Assembly: GCA_022605405.1 (NCBI GenBank)
Contig: JABYQQ010000009.1
Coordinates: forward strand, 1,116,001-1,180,000
Direction of reading: 5' to 3'
DNA length: 64,000 nt
Source: Earliella scabrosa
Lineage: Eukaryota > Basidiomycota > Agaricomycetes > Polyporales > Polyporaceae
Shown: one piece after another, positions 47,133 to 58,943 of the stretch
Position numbering within the stretch: the first letter of the stretch is position 1
How the letters are laid out: each line of letters starts with the position of its first letter
Notes under the pieces: model-generated
The model's input: only the letters and a program-made list of their open reading frames with translations
Told to the model about the DNA's origin: nothing
The model's database searches: none
Made by a program: the position numbers and the translations under genes

Positions 47133-47369
47133 ATGCCACACCCGCACCGTGTCGAGATCAAGAACGCCAAAGGGACAGCCGACAGGTATGTCACGCTCAA
47201 CTTGTTCGACATGGCCCACTGCGACACGACAAGCTACATATCTGTGTCGCCAACGTCAAAACATGTCCACTACGCGTATCAGACTGAAGCACGCCATTTC
47301 TGGCGCGGACATGGCCTCTTGCGTCTTGTGGGTGCCTATATGCGCATCACATCTATCGGAGAACCGTAA
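47133..47369 (+). other. possible small ORF of 78 codons
   Basis: The frame reads MPHPHRVEIKNAKGTADRYV, continues through LNLFDMAHCDTTSYISVSPT and ends ITSIGEP. It has natural composition and an ATG, but an equally plausible splicing (donor at 47187, acceptor near 47280) would destroy it. No family is recognised. It may be a fragment of a dead gene. Confidence 0.2.
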
Positions 47370-48954
47370 CAAGTGCGTACTCTGCGCTCCTACACCATCC
47401 ACGCATTTCCATCCATGCATCCATACCCGCGAAGACACTAGCCTCTGTCTGGAAGGCCAGTCGAACCAGATGGGTGCATCGTATCTACACGCTCTGCCTT
47501 GCACCTCGCACCTCGCACCAGGATGGCGCTAGAAAACGGCCCTTTTCCTCCGGAAACCTAGGCACTCACAAGACTCTAAGATTCGCCTCGTTGGCAGCAC
47601 CCATCCGATCCTCGATCACTCCTCATCACTCGCTATTCAAAACCACAATCACACGCGCGGCCTCAAGGCCTCCCGCCCTGGTGACTGTATCCGCGCGGAT
47701 GATGCACGACGCACTCCTCAGGCTGGATGGGGTTCAGGAAGTGAGTAACAAGCTCTTGCGAATCCGCACCGCGTGTCCTCCCAAACCGTCGTACGCTATC
47801 ACGGTTCACCTGAATACAATCCTCCCCTGACGCGGACCTGGACCTGGACTTCCCCAGCGATAGGCCGACCGCAGATCTGCACGTCGTACGAGCCTGTACG
47901 CTTGCGCCACTCCGCGACACCCACCGAGGCTACTATCTGGGGCGACCGAGCTCCAGACAAAACGCCGCGCGATCGTCGTCCGGCCTTCCAGGAGCGCGTC
48001 GAATGTGCAGGAACGCGTCCGAAGCTCGCCACGATGCACGTCCGAACAGACTCGTGCCCGTGCATCCATCTCACATGCCCCGTGCCGAGAGCGCGTTCCC
48101 GCGTCATCGCGCTAGTCCCAGTCCTAGTCTCCGGCAACTCCCCGAGGTGCGCCGTCCCGCTCGAGACCGTCGTCGACCTGAGCCGCGTTCTGACATCGTC
48201 CTGCTGCACGCTGGATCACAGCATGTCTGCGGGCATTCTTCAAGCTTCACACACGCAGCCGATATGAGGATCCTGCAAGGTTAGCTGCGTGTCTCTCTCC
48301 GAGCAGCGTCGGAGCGATGTCGCGGTGAGTGTCATACATGACCACACGGAGCGCCGCACGCACGCATTGCGTGGGTTCCAAAGGGCTCTGCCATTCTGTG
48401 GTGTGGGATACACAAGTGGTGTGCTACTGCGAATGCAAGGATACTAGCCTGGGTGGGCATGAAGGATGCGGGGGGTTCAATGCGAATGCGAATCGGGGCT
48501 AAGTGTACAACACGGGTGTCCACTGGTGACGGCGATGATGGGAAGCATAAATGGCGGCGGCGCGGTGGCGCGCCCACTCGACTCGAACGCGAGAGGTATG
48601 CGAAAACGGGGGAAGATATGCGATAATGACGGATGTTGACCTGGAAGGGGAAGGGTGAATGCATGCGTGCTTGGTGGTGGTGGTGGTACAAAATGATGCG
48701 ATGGAGACGTTAGAGGCGTGTGTCGCACATACGGACATCCGAGCCTGAGCGGGGGTGGTCATACGTTACGGCGGAACGGCTTGCGTGCACCTGGGAGACG
48801 CAAGCGGTTGGGAAGGAGTGGTGTTGGGGCGTTAAGGTGTTACCATTAGCCTGTCCTGCAGGCAACGAGCGGGTAAGCACAATGCGGCACACACTCGTCA
48901 CGGGTGGGACATGCTCACCATAGAGGGTATCGTCGTCAAGGATATAGGCATAAA

Positions 48955-50090
48955 TCAAGTCGATTGCGAGGGCAGGGCACCAAAATGGGCGACCCAGAAG
49001 TCCTGGTCCTCCTTGTGTGGCCTCGTGAGGCCCAGAAAGGCGCTATCGCCCATGAGCAGATCCACCCGCCGCATGCCTCCCTGCCGCTCGCCCTCGGGGA
49101 CGGTTATCGTGCTTTCACGACAGCGCTTGATGAAAGCTGCTGAGCACTCCTTGATCTTGTCTTTCGGGATGTACGCCTCGCGATCTTGCCGATTCACGGT
49201 CGTGCGGAGGTTGTCGTACATGGCTTCGAAGACATCTCGGACCCGGATCACACCGCCGTCAGGGCGGGTGACGACGACGGGCCACTGAGGGAACTTGTCG
49301 AAGTGAATCGTCATCCGGCGGAGAGGCGGGTCCTCGCAGACTTTCCGATCCAGATACGACTTGACCTCGGCGCTGGGCAGCTTCCTCGGATATCCATGCG
49401 TGAGATCTCGGATGACGACGAGCTCAACGGGTTTCGTGATATCGAACTCGACGCGCAGATGGCGCCCCGACGCTCTGTACGTGTTGAAGGGACACAGCTG
49501 CCAATGCAGCTTGATCTCGTTCGGACGTATTGGCGGGGGCGCAGGCGTGGACGCGACGGAACGGGGCATGGCTATGACGCACGAAGCTTGTGAGCCTCGA
49601 TCCGAGCATCGCGGAGCAAGAGAAGCGAGTACGCACTGTCACGGTGCTTGAGTATCGACTTGATCGGTTTCGCCGGGGTCGGCTGGGGCGAGACGAGCCC
49701 CTGCATGATCTGCACGGGCGACGGATGGTGCGAGGACGAGGCGCGGCGGGGGCGGGGCTTCATGATATCGGGACTTGGGGTGAACGTCTGGCGGGAGAGC
49801 GACTTCTCCATCTCGGAGGTCATGACGGACCAGGCCGGGCTGCGAATCTCGTACTGTGGGGTCGGGGAACGCACCGACGGGGCCTTGTACGGCGTGCGTG
49901 CCCTCCTCCAGGGAGTGGGCGACGTCGAGGGCGTGGACGGCGAGCTGGAGGAGACGGAGCTGCCGCTGTCGGACGACGACCAGCCGTGCGCGAGCGGCGG
50001 GAGGCCGACCTCCTCCCCGGGCAGGGCGAGCGGCCTGAGCTTGGGGGCCGGGGGCGTGGACACGCCTGCTATCTTCTTGAGAAAGTCCAT
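48955..50090 (-). CDS. DUF6699-like Agaricomycete protein
   Basis: Exons 49637-50090 and 48955-49571 sum to 1071 nt, 356 aa. They are joined by a 65-nt intron (donor gtgcgt, branch ctcac, acceptor catag). Without that intron the locus looks like two unrelated frames, because each exon runs to its own stop or start. Exon 1 begins MDFLKKIAGVSTPPAPKLRP and is a Ser/Pro-rich disordered leader ending PIKSILKHRD. Exon 2 carries the globular part: NEIKLHWQLCPFNTYRASGR, HLRVEFDITKPVELVVIRDL, PPLRRMTIHFDKFPQWPVVV, GVIRVRDVFEAMYDNLRTTV, then a tail ending FGALPSQST. The pattern (LHW..L, hydrophobic D-I, PPLRR, W-P-VVV, V-DVF-A-Y--L) matches my memory of DUF6699. The function of the family is unknown. 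The gene is isolated between gene-poor tracts. Confidence 0.7.
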
Positions 50091-53000
50091 GGCGCGATGG
50101 CGATGGGGTGCGATACCAGCGGACGGGGAGGAGGCGTGGGCCGAGATGGGGATGGGAGGCGGCGGGGACGGCTACAGCGTGCGGATCGCTGCGGGGAGGA
50201 GGAGGGAGGGTGAGCTGGGGTGTGGGGAGCGGGGAGATATAGTGCGGGGGAGAGAAGGAGCATGGACGGGGACGAGGAGGACACTCACTGAAGCGGTCGT
50301 GGCGAAATGGAAAGCGGAGGACGTGGTCGGAGACCGCAAGAGGCAAGGGCCCCCACAGTCAAGCTCCCCGAGCAGATATGGACCGAGAGGCCCCCCACAC
50401 GGAAGCGCTAGATGCCAGCGGGTGCGAGGACGAGAAGAGGCAGAGGACATCGCGTCCCTTCGCATATAATCTCTCCTCGCCCCAAACACGAGGCAGCCTA
50501 GGACCCCGGCCCGGCCCCCGCTCGCCACAACGCCCCCGCCTGACCACTACGCCAGTCACGTGCTCTCGCCCATGTTGTCCCCTGTTGTCCGCTGTGGGTC
50601 CATCCTCCCCTCTGTCACCTCCCTGCGCACCGCGACATTGCCAGCGAGACGACCAAGATCCATCGTGAAGGTCTCCGAAGGGCCCTGACTGCGAGATCTC
50701 GTAGAATCCTCATTGCGGAACCACAGGTCCAGGGCGCGGCTCGACCGTGCATTCTCGGGCATGCGGCTGCATCGCGTTCAATCGGGCTGGAGCACGATCG
50801 TAGTCTGAATGCACCTGCTCGTGTGCCCTTCATAACATCCAACAAGCTCATGGAGCCCGTCCCGGACTGCGCATGAACTCTCCCAGCATGCCATCAGCGC
50901 CCGCGTCTTCTACCCACTGCAGGAATCCAGTTACGAGAGCGCCACGACGTGGCAATGCATTCCGTGACTATTCCATTCCATATACCTGTGTTTCAGAGAA
51001 AACATAGAACACACTCGAAGTCGTATGCTCCGGGCGCCCGTCACGGTAGTAGTAGTGTTCTCTATCAACCACCCACACAGAGCACGGAGATGGCATACAC
51101 GGCTCACAGCCCAGAACGAGACGAACCCGCCGCATGGCCTGGCTGATAAGAAATTGATACCATAGGTCTGTTACCTCTGACGTACCAGGTACCATGTATT
51201 AAACGTAAAGGCTTGGTTTTGTGTCAAGCTCATGCATGACCATGAGATTGCATCTCACTCAGATCATTGCTCTGGCTATCGATGAGTCGCCGCCGCAAGC
51301 TGCGCTCCTCTCAGTCTCCTTCTAAAGTTGCCTTGCAAGAAGTGGTGTTTTTCAATGCGACAAGGAACTTGTTGCGAGCCGTTTTGCGATTAAACTGATG
51401 GAGAGTGCAGATTTCGCGCCTCCATGGGCCACTCAGGATGCAGCCAACCTTATTTCTGTTGTACTAGTAGAATCTGGGAGTTCCTTGGTGCGCTCTAGAA
51501 CAGTGATCGATTCATGTCAGTGGGATGCCTCAAACTCTTCACCAGTGACCACTATATACACCATCGGTTACTAAGTATGTCACTGCAGGATGTGATGCCA
51601 ACATATATGGGAGATAGAACTTAATCACGACGAAACCAAAATGTATAAAACAATGGATTGCATGCCAGTGGTTTGACGCTCCCGGTGTACTTACTGTACC
51701 AAGTTCTCATGAGCATGGCAAGTCATCATCTTGATGGGAATCGCACAACGTACAGTGAAAAATTGCGAATTCCTTGAACGCCTCCTCGCCAGATGCATCG
51801 GGCGATGTAACACCTTGTAACACGCCGTTAGAGTTTGGTTACAAGATCCGGATATGTCTCCAGCTTTAGCTCGAGGCGTCACACTGGCATACTGGATATA
51901 CGGTGACTACATCGGACATTCAAAATGTGTCCAGGATGCAACGTGAGAATTGGGGACATCTTGAATGTGTACAAGAGACGTCGTCGCTACGCTCCGACAT
52001 TCTTGGGTGATCTCTGGAGGATTCTAGGTTGAAAAGCCATGATATAATAATCTGAATTCAAGTAGTCCCTGTCGGACAACTTGGGGTACACGGTAGCTCT
52101 AGATAGGTAGAAGTAAAGGCCGATTCACAGTAAATCTGCTGTGGTTCAGCGGTCGGAGGGACTACCACGTGGTGACTAAAGTAAGCTGGAGTTCAAATAT
52201 ACTGTTCGTCCATGGAAGATAATCGACGCCTTTTGCGGGACTGAGAGAGCAGAACCTGAGAGATAGAAACGGGCCCTGGGGGGATGGGGGATGAGGTGTT
52301 GAGCGGCATTGGCGTGCCCCCGCTGGAGGAGCTCAACAAATGGGTACTGTCTGAAGGTACTCAAATTGCGGCGCCTGAGGGCATGTCGGAATGGGCAGAA
52401 ATAGGCTTGCATGGACCCTCCTCGGCCCGACGGACGACATGGAATGTCAATGTTACGAAGATCTGCTCATACGGAGGCTGAATGTGAGCGATCGTCAAGT
52501 AGCACTTCACCACTCTGTCCAGTTTTCCATCCTCTCCTCCGGCCTACCAATGCTGAGACTCCGAGTCGGACTCGCTCGTGAGCAACTTTACCTCCCCCCG
52601 CGGGAGGGACAGACAGGGGACCACCACCAGGCATCAATCCTAAGGGCGCGCACAACATGGCGGTACGACTCTGGGGGTACTGATCCTGTGGATGAATTGG
52701 CTGCTGCTGCCATACCAGCGGAGTCTAGACGTGGGCTGCGGGCGGCGTTGGTCTAATGCTCTTTGAGATGTTTTCTGAAGTGTCTCGTGGATGCGGTGGC
52801 AGAATACAACTGAGGTGACGCACGAACCTGGCCTGAGATTGAGGTGTAATTGAAGTTGGAACCACATTGACTGTGAGCGCTAAGAGATGATGCATATGCG
52901 CCCACCCTCAGTGCACCCTAGGCCTCTGCCTTTGGAAAGGTTCGAGTAGTACTAGTACTGCTTGGAGTCGAAGAATGATTCAATGAAGCTGAAGACGGGC

Positions 53001-54004
53001 CGGGACCACATGAAGGTCGAGGTTCCCGAAGAGGGATGGTGAGAACAAACAGATACAAACAAAAGCGGGGGATATGCGTAATACGATAGTAATAATAACG
53101 TGTTCCGCCGCAAGAGCCTTGACACATGGCCTCCCTCGCGTGCACTGCGGCAGTATTCGGTCATGATGGTAGGTACATAGGTTTCTGGAATGATTCTGCA
53201 TTAACCATCCTGTGACTTCCTGTCCAATGATCATTGTTGAAGTGGGAGGGGAAACGAGTGCGTGCACTACGGTGGTGGGAGTAACTCACCTCTCACTCAC
53301 CGGAGTTTCTCACATGTTACTCACTTGTGTTACAGATGCAGGCGGCATACTTCATGCTGACTAGTAACCAGGAGCCTGTCCATATCGGGAAAGTACCTAC
53401 GAGACTGCTCAGGATCCCAGATTCCAACAATCATCCACGTACTGGAATCCCGCTCAGATGGTTCCAATACGAGGTCAGAAGCTCTGCATACGATGACGGA
53501 CCATCATGCCCTATATACGGGAGGCTATGTGTCCTCGTAACTGAAGTTACTAAAAGGGGAATCACCTCTTGAACACCAAATGTCTTCGCATGCACCGCCC
53601 ACAGCCCAGAACGCATCCCCAGCGCCGACATCCATATCTTCTTGAAAACGGGGTGTGTGCATGACCAGAAATAGTAGGTCGAGAAGAACGCGAAGCCCGC
53701 GCTCAACTTTCCTATTCGAGGCAAAACTCAACTCCTAGGTGCTCCGCACATGGCGGGCGGCGACATCCTCAGCTCAGCGAGTCTCACCCTGTCCTAGGAT
53801 CAAGTTGATAACACGTCTCGCGAACGATGGGCGCACGATAGAAGTCAGCGTTCGGCTGGAGGGGTTGGTACAAATGGGTACGAAACCTCGAGCTTCCAAG
53901 TCGAGTTCAACATACGCCCCCGTTGAACTTCTCCCGAACAACCCCCTCTCTCGAGGCTGCACCTCATAGACAACTCCGAAAACCTACCGAGGACCGCGAC
54001 GACG
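50091..54004. other. 3.9-kb gene-poor, AT-richer tract
   Basis: The first 0.85 kb is GC-rich promoter-like sequence of the DUF6699-like gene. From about 50.95 to 53.9 kb the DNA is visibly AT-richer than the exons in the window and holds only short frames. Two overlapping antisense candidates at 53.3-53.75 kb both look protein-like: MQAAYFMLTSNQEPVHIGKV on plus and KLSAGFAFFSTYYFWSCTHP on minus. They cannot both be genes. ACTCAC recurs four times at about 53283-53322. No gene is called. Confidence 0.4.
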
Positions 54005-55038
54005 ATGCCCAAAGTCTACCGTAGCAGCATGGTATCGTACCTCCCATTGCGGCGTCAGCGTCTCCCGCGCCGGGTGTGCTGCGAGGACGCAGAACAGGCG
54101 TACCGGAAGGAGAAGCTCGGCGCGCCGAACCCCGTGGACGTCTGGCTGGCTGCGCGGATGGCGCGAGGCGTCTGCACAGAGACCCAGAGCGACGGCAGCG
54201 GAAGCGAGTACGAGGAAGGCGACGGCGAGGACGAGGTCCGTTGCACGGTGCTGCTGCAATGCATCAAGGTGAGCGCTCCAGACTCCACTGTCTGTAGTCC
54301 GAGTTCCCCGTTCTGTCCGCTGCACGTTCAATGCTCCACGGTGCATGCTTCGTGCTTCGTGCATTTTGGCTTTGCGTTCCCTTTGCCTGGTCATGTTGCA
54401 TGCTTGATCCTCGCTCCGCTCCACTTCTCGTGCGCCCGTACGCTCGAGCGTCCAACTTTGTCCGCACACGGCTGTGAACGTGGAACGTCGAGCGCTGAAC
54501 ATTGAACCACCGCACCAGGCTCCCGAGGACGACACGATCTTCAGTGATCCGGATACGTTCGTCCTCCATCTCACGACCACCCGTGTCTCCGCCTCTCGGA
54601 ACTCCGGCGCGTCCAGTGACAGCGACAGCGACAGCACCGACTCGAAGCCCAAACCAGAGCCAGTCCAGCGGGTCGTCCTGGGCAGGTACGAAGGCCACCC
54701 AGAGAGCCTCGACGCGCCCCAGTGGACCAGGCTCCCGTCGGACGAGCCGGTCGTCTTCCGGGACAGCGCGGCTGCGGTGGCGGACCTTCTCGTGCGCGCG
54801 ACGCTCTGGAAGGACGCGATGACGGTACGTCGCCACGTCCCTGTCGTTCGCTCTGGGTGTGCGGGTGCGGACCGCTGACGTGACTTTGTGCATATGAATT
54901 CGCATCCACGGCTCGGTGTGTCGCTGCCTTGCCTCCGAAATGACTCGCTCGGACTCCGGGGTGCGGGGGATCGGGCACTTGGCGCGCTATTCATAGCCGC
55001 TGCTTGAGGCGATGCGGGCGGTGGGCCTGGACGACTGA
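54005..55038 (+). CDS. small uncharacterised acidic/Ser-rich protein
   Basis: Exons 54005-54268, 54519-54824 and 54997-55038 give 203 aa in phase. The start MPKVYRSSMVSYLPLRRQRL leads to AYRKEKLGAPNPVDVWLAAR, MARGVCTETQSDGSGSEYEE and an acidic patch. Exon 2 begins APEDDTIFSDPDTFVLHLTT, contains SSDSDSDSTDSKPKPEPVQR and ends VADLLVRATLWKDAMT. The short last exon supplies PLLEAMRAVGLDD. The introns (250 and 172 nt) are longer than the local norm, so intermediate exons cannot be excluded. A 336-codon antisense frame covers the same DNA but lacks start and splice logic. No domain is recognised; the protein is probably nuclear or cytosolic, with no signal peptide or membrane span. Confidence 0.6.
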
Positions 55039-56312
55039 CGGCGGAGAGCTGCGAGGGTGGGAGGACGAGGGGCTGAGGGTCCGGGAGGGCAAGCCGACTC
55101 CGACAGTCGAAGCCCGAGACTTCAGGAGAAGGAGAGTCAGGGCGTTCGTTGTGGTCAGGAAGCCAGACGGAGACGCGCAGAAGAAGAGGCGTGCTGGATT
55201 GGTGGCTTCATGTGGCGTGGAGAGGCTGAGAGGAGGAGGAGGCACATGAGCAGAGGCGGCGCAACGTGGGTTCTGATGTAGAATATCGGACGAGTGTACG
55301 TTAGCCGCGGAACAGTACCCCCACTCAGAACAGTATTCTTGACCTCCTGGGGAGAGCGTAGCACACGAAGAAGGGCAGGTGGATAGACATTCGCGCCGTG
55401 CCGCGAGCGGGAGTTAAGAGTTGGAGAAGAGGGTGGAGCTGGCCAAGGATCGCCAACAACGTGCCCTGGCGGAAGGCGAAGAAGATGGCTGCGTCTGGCC
55501 AGCCTGTGTTCTGGACAGTGCGAAAAGGAAAGGTGAGCTTGACACGTGGGGGCGAAGATGCCTGAAGGGTAGCATGCATTACTCACCGAAACTTTGAACG
55601 TGACTATGAGCGAATGAACGGCCTCCATCGTCGAAAATGGCCCCATGACTAACGACCCACGGACGCGCATCACACGCGTCCGTGCACGCACTTGGGGGTC
55701 ACTGAAAAGTAGGGTGCAACAGTCTGCGCAACGTGTGCTGAAGCTGAAGTCAGTAGTGTCGCCATCGACAGTCAGTGCTCTGCGATCGTGGCAGCCATGT
55801 TCGCACCAAGCCCCTCCAAGAGATATCGGTCCCACGTGGAGAGATAGCGAGACGAGCGACGTTTGTCATATTGTGTATGGTTCGAGTAGCAGTTCAGACG
55901 TTCATGTTCAGCGAGAAGGCCAGATAACGCACTGGTTTTCATGAGCAGTGTTCAAGCTCTGGTCCGGGAACATGAAATCGCTGTCAAACACCAGCATCGG
56001 CGTACCATCAGCCACCCATCTCTGGAAAGTCAGTACCGCGATACTGTAAGAGCAGTATTTGGACCATTAGAATGGCATCAGAATACGGCGCAACGTTCGA
56101 TACTGGACTCGAGGAGATGGTTGAAGAGATGGTGGTGCAACTCGACTACTCCAGACGCCCATAGAGGCGCCAGAGGGTTGTCACGTGTCCCAAAAGTTTC
56201 TGGCGGGATTTTGGTGCTCGCGGGCGAGGGTGTGCTCGTCGTCTCGCTCGTTGTCCTCGTCGTCGGCATCGTCCCCAGCTCTCTCGTCTGTTCTCTACCG
56301 CACGGCAGGAAC
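55039..56312. other. intergenic with an unresolved minus-strand candidate gene
   Basis: The 1.27 kb between the acidic-protein gene and NOP56 contains minus-strand pieces that read like exons: RWVADGTPMLVFDSDFMFPD (about 55965-56030, behind an acceptor-like cttacag), a 56-codon frame MKTSALSGLLAEHERLNCYS to NMAATIAEH (about 55771-55942), and VQNTGWPDAAIFFAFRQGTL to FFVCYALPRRSRILF (about 55325-55520). I could not join them in phase. The last part must also hold the NOP56 promoter. Confidence 0.35.
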
Positions 56313-58292
56313 ATGGCGACTCACGCCTTATTTGAGACCTCCACCGGCTATGCGATCTTCGAGGTCAAGCTTCACGATGTCGTCGGCGCACTCGACAAGG
56401 CGACGCAGGCTTCCATCGACGACTACTCAAAATTCTCCAAGATGGTCTCGCTCATGAGCTTTGCGCCATTTCAAGATGCCGCACACGCGCTCGAGAACAT
56501 GAATGACATTTCCGAAAGTGCGTACATCCAGCAGCTGCGCTTAAATGCAGGCGAGTTCACCTCACCATAGACATCATCAACCCCTACCTCCGCTCAATAC
56601 TCGAGTTGAACCTCGCCAAGACGAAGAAGGGCTCATCTGTCGTCCTCGCTGTGAATCAATTCCTTGCACCGGTACTCAAAGAGGACATGGGCATCGCCTG
56701 CGCGACCAAGGATGTCGCCGGGGACATCCTCCGCGGCATCCGGCAGCACGCCTCTAGGCTGCTCAAAGGGCTGCAGGATCAGGACCTGACGAAGGCCCAG
56801 CTCGGCCTCGGGCACGCGTACTCGCGCGCGAAGCTCAAGTTCAACGTGAACCGGATCGACAACATGATCATCCAGGCCATTGCGCTCCTCGATCAGCTCG
56901 ACAAGGACGTGAACCTGTTCTCGATGCGCGTGCGCGAATGGTACGGCTACCATTTCCCCGAGCTGGTCAAGCTTGTGCCGGACAACTACCAGTACGCGCG
57001 CGTCGCGCGCTTCATCGGCGCAAAGGAGAGCCTTGACGAGGACAAGCTACCCGAGCTCGCCGCGCTCCTCGACGACGACGAGACGCTGGCGCAGAACATC
57101 CTCGACGCCGCGCGGGGTTCCATGGGCACCGCACTCTCCGAATTCGACATCCTCAACGTGGGCATGTTCGCGGAGCGGGTCGTGTCGCTCGCCGAGTACC
57201 GCAAGTCACTGCAGGCATACTTGCACGAGAAGATGAACGACGTCGCCCCCAGCCTGACAGCACTGCTCGGTGACCGGATCGGAGCACGGCTCATCAGCCA
57301 TGCGGGCAGCCTGACGAATCTGAGCAAGTACCCCGCGAGCACGGTACAGATTCTGGGTGCGGAGAAGGCGCTGTTCCGCGCGTTGAAGACGAAGGGCAAC
57401 ACGCCCAAGGTACGTCATTCCGCTCCGCATCGCATGCACGCCTGTCATCCTGAGCGTGCGCGCAGTATGGTCTCATCTACCACTCATCATTCATTGGCCG
57501 TGCGGGGCCGAAGTACAAGGGCCGCATCTCACGCTTCCTCGCGAACAAGTGCTCAATAGCGGCGCGGATAGACTGCTATACCGGTGCGTCCGGTCCCACT
57601 GAGTATCATGACCGCGGCCTCCCGTTGTTGCGCCGTGCCCTCATGTTCTAATCAATCGTGTCATGCGTCATTTCAGACACCCCGACGGCGAAGTTTGGCG
57701 AGGCTCTCCGACAGCAGGTCGAGGAGCGTCTGAACTTCTTCGAGACGGGCGAGCCTCCGTCAAAGAACGCAGACGCGATGCGGAAGGTGTTCGAGCAGCT
57801 CGCGCTGGACGGGGACGAGTCGGACTCCGAGGATGAGGATGCGATGGACGTCGACGGGGCGGCGGCGAGCACGAAGGCGAAGAAGGACAAGGGGAAGGGA
57901 ACGAGCAAGCACAAGGAGGCGGCGCTGCCGTTCATGGACGTGGACGTGTCCCCGAAAAAGGACAAGAAGGGCAAGAAGAAGCGGAAGAGCGAAGACGCGG
58001 AGATGGACGTCGACGAGGAGAGCGACGACAGTGTGCCGAAGAAGAAGCTGAAGCTGAGCAAGGAGGAGAAGAAGGCGCTGAAGAAAGAGAAGAAGAAGGA
58101 GCGCAAGGAGAAGGAGGCAGCGGAGGTGAGTTTGTCGTTCGTCCTGTATCTGGTTTGATGCGTTGGTAGTGACAATCACTAATGTTGCGTTTCTACGTCG
58201 TGCTCCAGGGTGGCGAGCCGAAGAAGGACAAGAAGGACAAGAAAGACAAGAAAGAAAAGAAAGAAAAGAAGGAGAAACGGAGCAAGGACTGA
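56313..58292 (+). CDS. NOP56: nucleolar protein NOP56 (box C/D snoRNP core)
   Basis: Five exons (56313-56517, 56571-57409, 57466-57583, 57677-58125, 58209-58292) encode 564 aa in phase. The start [20 protein letters not shown] is the NOP5/NOP56 N-terminal domain, and the long open frame upstream is ignored because homology begins here. Next come [20 protein letters not shown], the coiled-coil [20 protein letters not shown] with [20 protein letters not shown], and [20 protein letters not shown]. The NOP domain includes [20 protein letters not shown] and [20 protein letters not shown], then [20 protein letters not shown]. The Lys/Glu/Asp tail ([20 protein letters not shown]) is a usual nucleolar feature. 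The protein binds box C/D snoRNAs and fibrillarin for rRNA 2'-O-methylation. NOP58 is excluded by the block before NTPKYGLIYH. Confidence 0.96.
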
Positions 58293-58943
58293 TCGTCCAC
58301 CGGCTCTGGTTTCCTGCTCCGCTTTTGTTCCAATCGTCATTGCTGTCGCGGCTCTTGTCTGTACTCTGTCTTGTGCTATCCACATGCCCCTTCAACACTC
58401 TCCTCGATGCTCGAACGATGAACGTGAAGGGGATACATGTCGTGTACTCGGTCAAGTGGGCGACGTCATCATCGCGCTCGTCTTGGCGAGCAGCTTCCTC
58501 GAATCATTGCCCGCCTTTTTAGGCCCTAGTACTAGATGCCTAAGGAATTGATGGGCTTACGTCCAAACATGTAGGCTTTGCGATCGAACCGTACGCGTCC
58601 GTACGACAACGATGAGCGGGATGGTTTAGCGCTCGTTGCCCCCTGAGGCCTGAATATTCCTGAATCCCTCTGCCGCAGTCCCTCATCCTTCCAGTCAGCG
58701 CAAGTTTCCATCCGGTCTGATTCTTCGACGAGTGTAGGTCCATGATGTATCTTCCTCCGCATCCTCGACTTACTTACTGCGATGGATAACATGGCCTGCC
58801 AGTCGACGACAGGAGTCCCTCCTCTATCCCTCCTCCGCTGGCAGCTACTAATAGTGAATCTCTGTCCGACTCCGAACGGCGACGGCCGCGGGCGAGTTTA
58901 TTCCTCCCCTCTTGATTTCATCTTTAACCACTTACGCCCCGTG
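58293..58943. other. NOP56 3' region and promoter of the Crinkler/RHS-type gene
   Basis: The segment begins with the presumed NOP56 3' UTR, of which about 58324-58470 recurs downstream of the next gene. From 58540 on there are only short frames. The next gene could start as early as the ATG at 58782, which is in frame with 58944. Confidence 0.5.
58324..58470 (+). repeat. direct repeat copy A (NOP56 3' side)
   Basis: Four words occur in the same order as in copy B at 61076-61265: tcgtcattgctgtcgc (58334-58349), ctgtcttgtgc (58366-58376), ctcctcga (58400-58407) and gatacatgtcgtgt (58432-58445). Intervening bases also align with small gaps. It lies just after the NOP56 stop. Confidence 0.8.

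Larger units (their letters stand above)
42369..48954. other. 6.6-kb gene-poor tract
   Basis: No gene can be supported. The first part (42.6-44.4 kb) is GC-rich and open in several frames at once. The second (44.4-48.9 kb) is closer to 50% GC with short frames. Pieces that look more protein-like than average are MDELLNLKEGTGHVEPPDLV (plus, about 45957-46016), INFSDHQNSWNDELRVQRQS (minus, about 46325-46385), YEPAIDEMLGKGTLISLLTN (minus, about 46745-46805), the 78-codon frame at 47133-47369 (plus) and MMHDALLRLDGVQE before a donor at 47741 (plus). They do not join into a convincing gene model and may be decayed coding sequence. Confidence 0.4.

Noticed and set aside
31045..51842. cgttagagtttgg shared by about 31049 and 51829
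   Set aside because: A single 13-mer with unrelated neighbours is within chance expectation for a window this long.
50950..53900. transposon or LTR element in the AT-richer tract
   Set aside because: I looked for terminal repeats, reverse transcriptase, integrase and transposase motifs and saw none. Composition alone is not enough.
53984..54994. 336-codon minus-strand frame antisense to the small acidic gene
   Set aside because: The plus strand gives a spliced, in-phase model with an acidic patch and well-formed boundaries. The antisense frame runs straight through those introns and is Arg/Ser-rich.
52936..55895. ggttcgagtag shared by 52938 and 55875
   Set aside because: An isolated 11-mer match with unrelated flanks is expected by chance in 64 kb. 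It is also not a tRNA B box, because the stems do not pair.
57584..58208. intron-hosted box C/D snoRNA in NOP56, as in animals
   Set aside because: The 93-nt and 83-nt introns contain no convincing TGATGA/CTGA pair with terminal stem.
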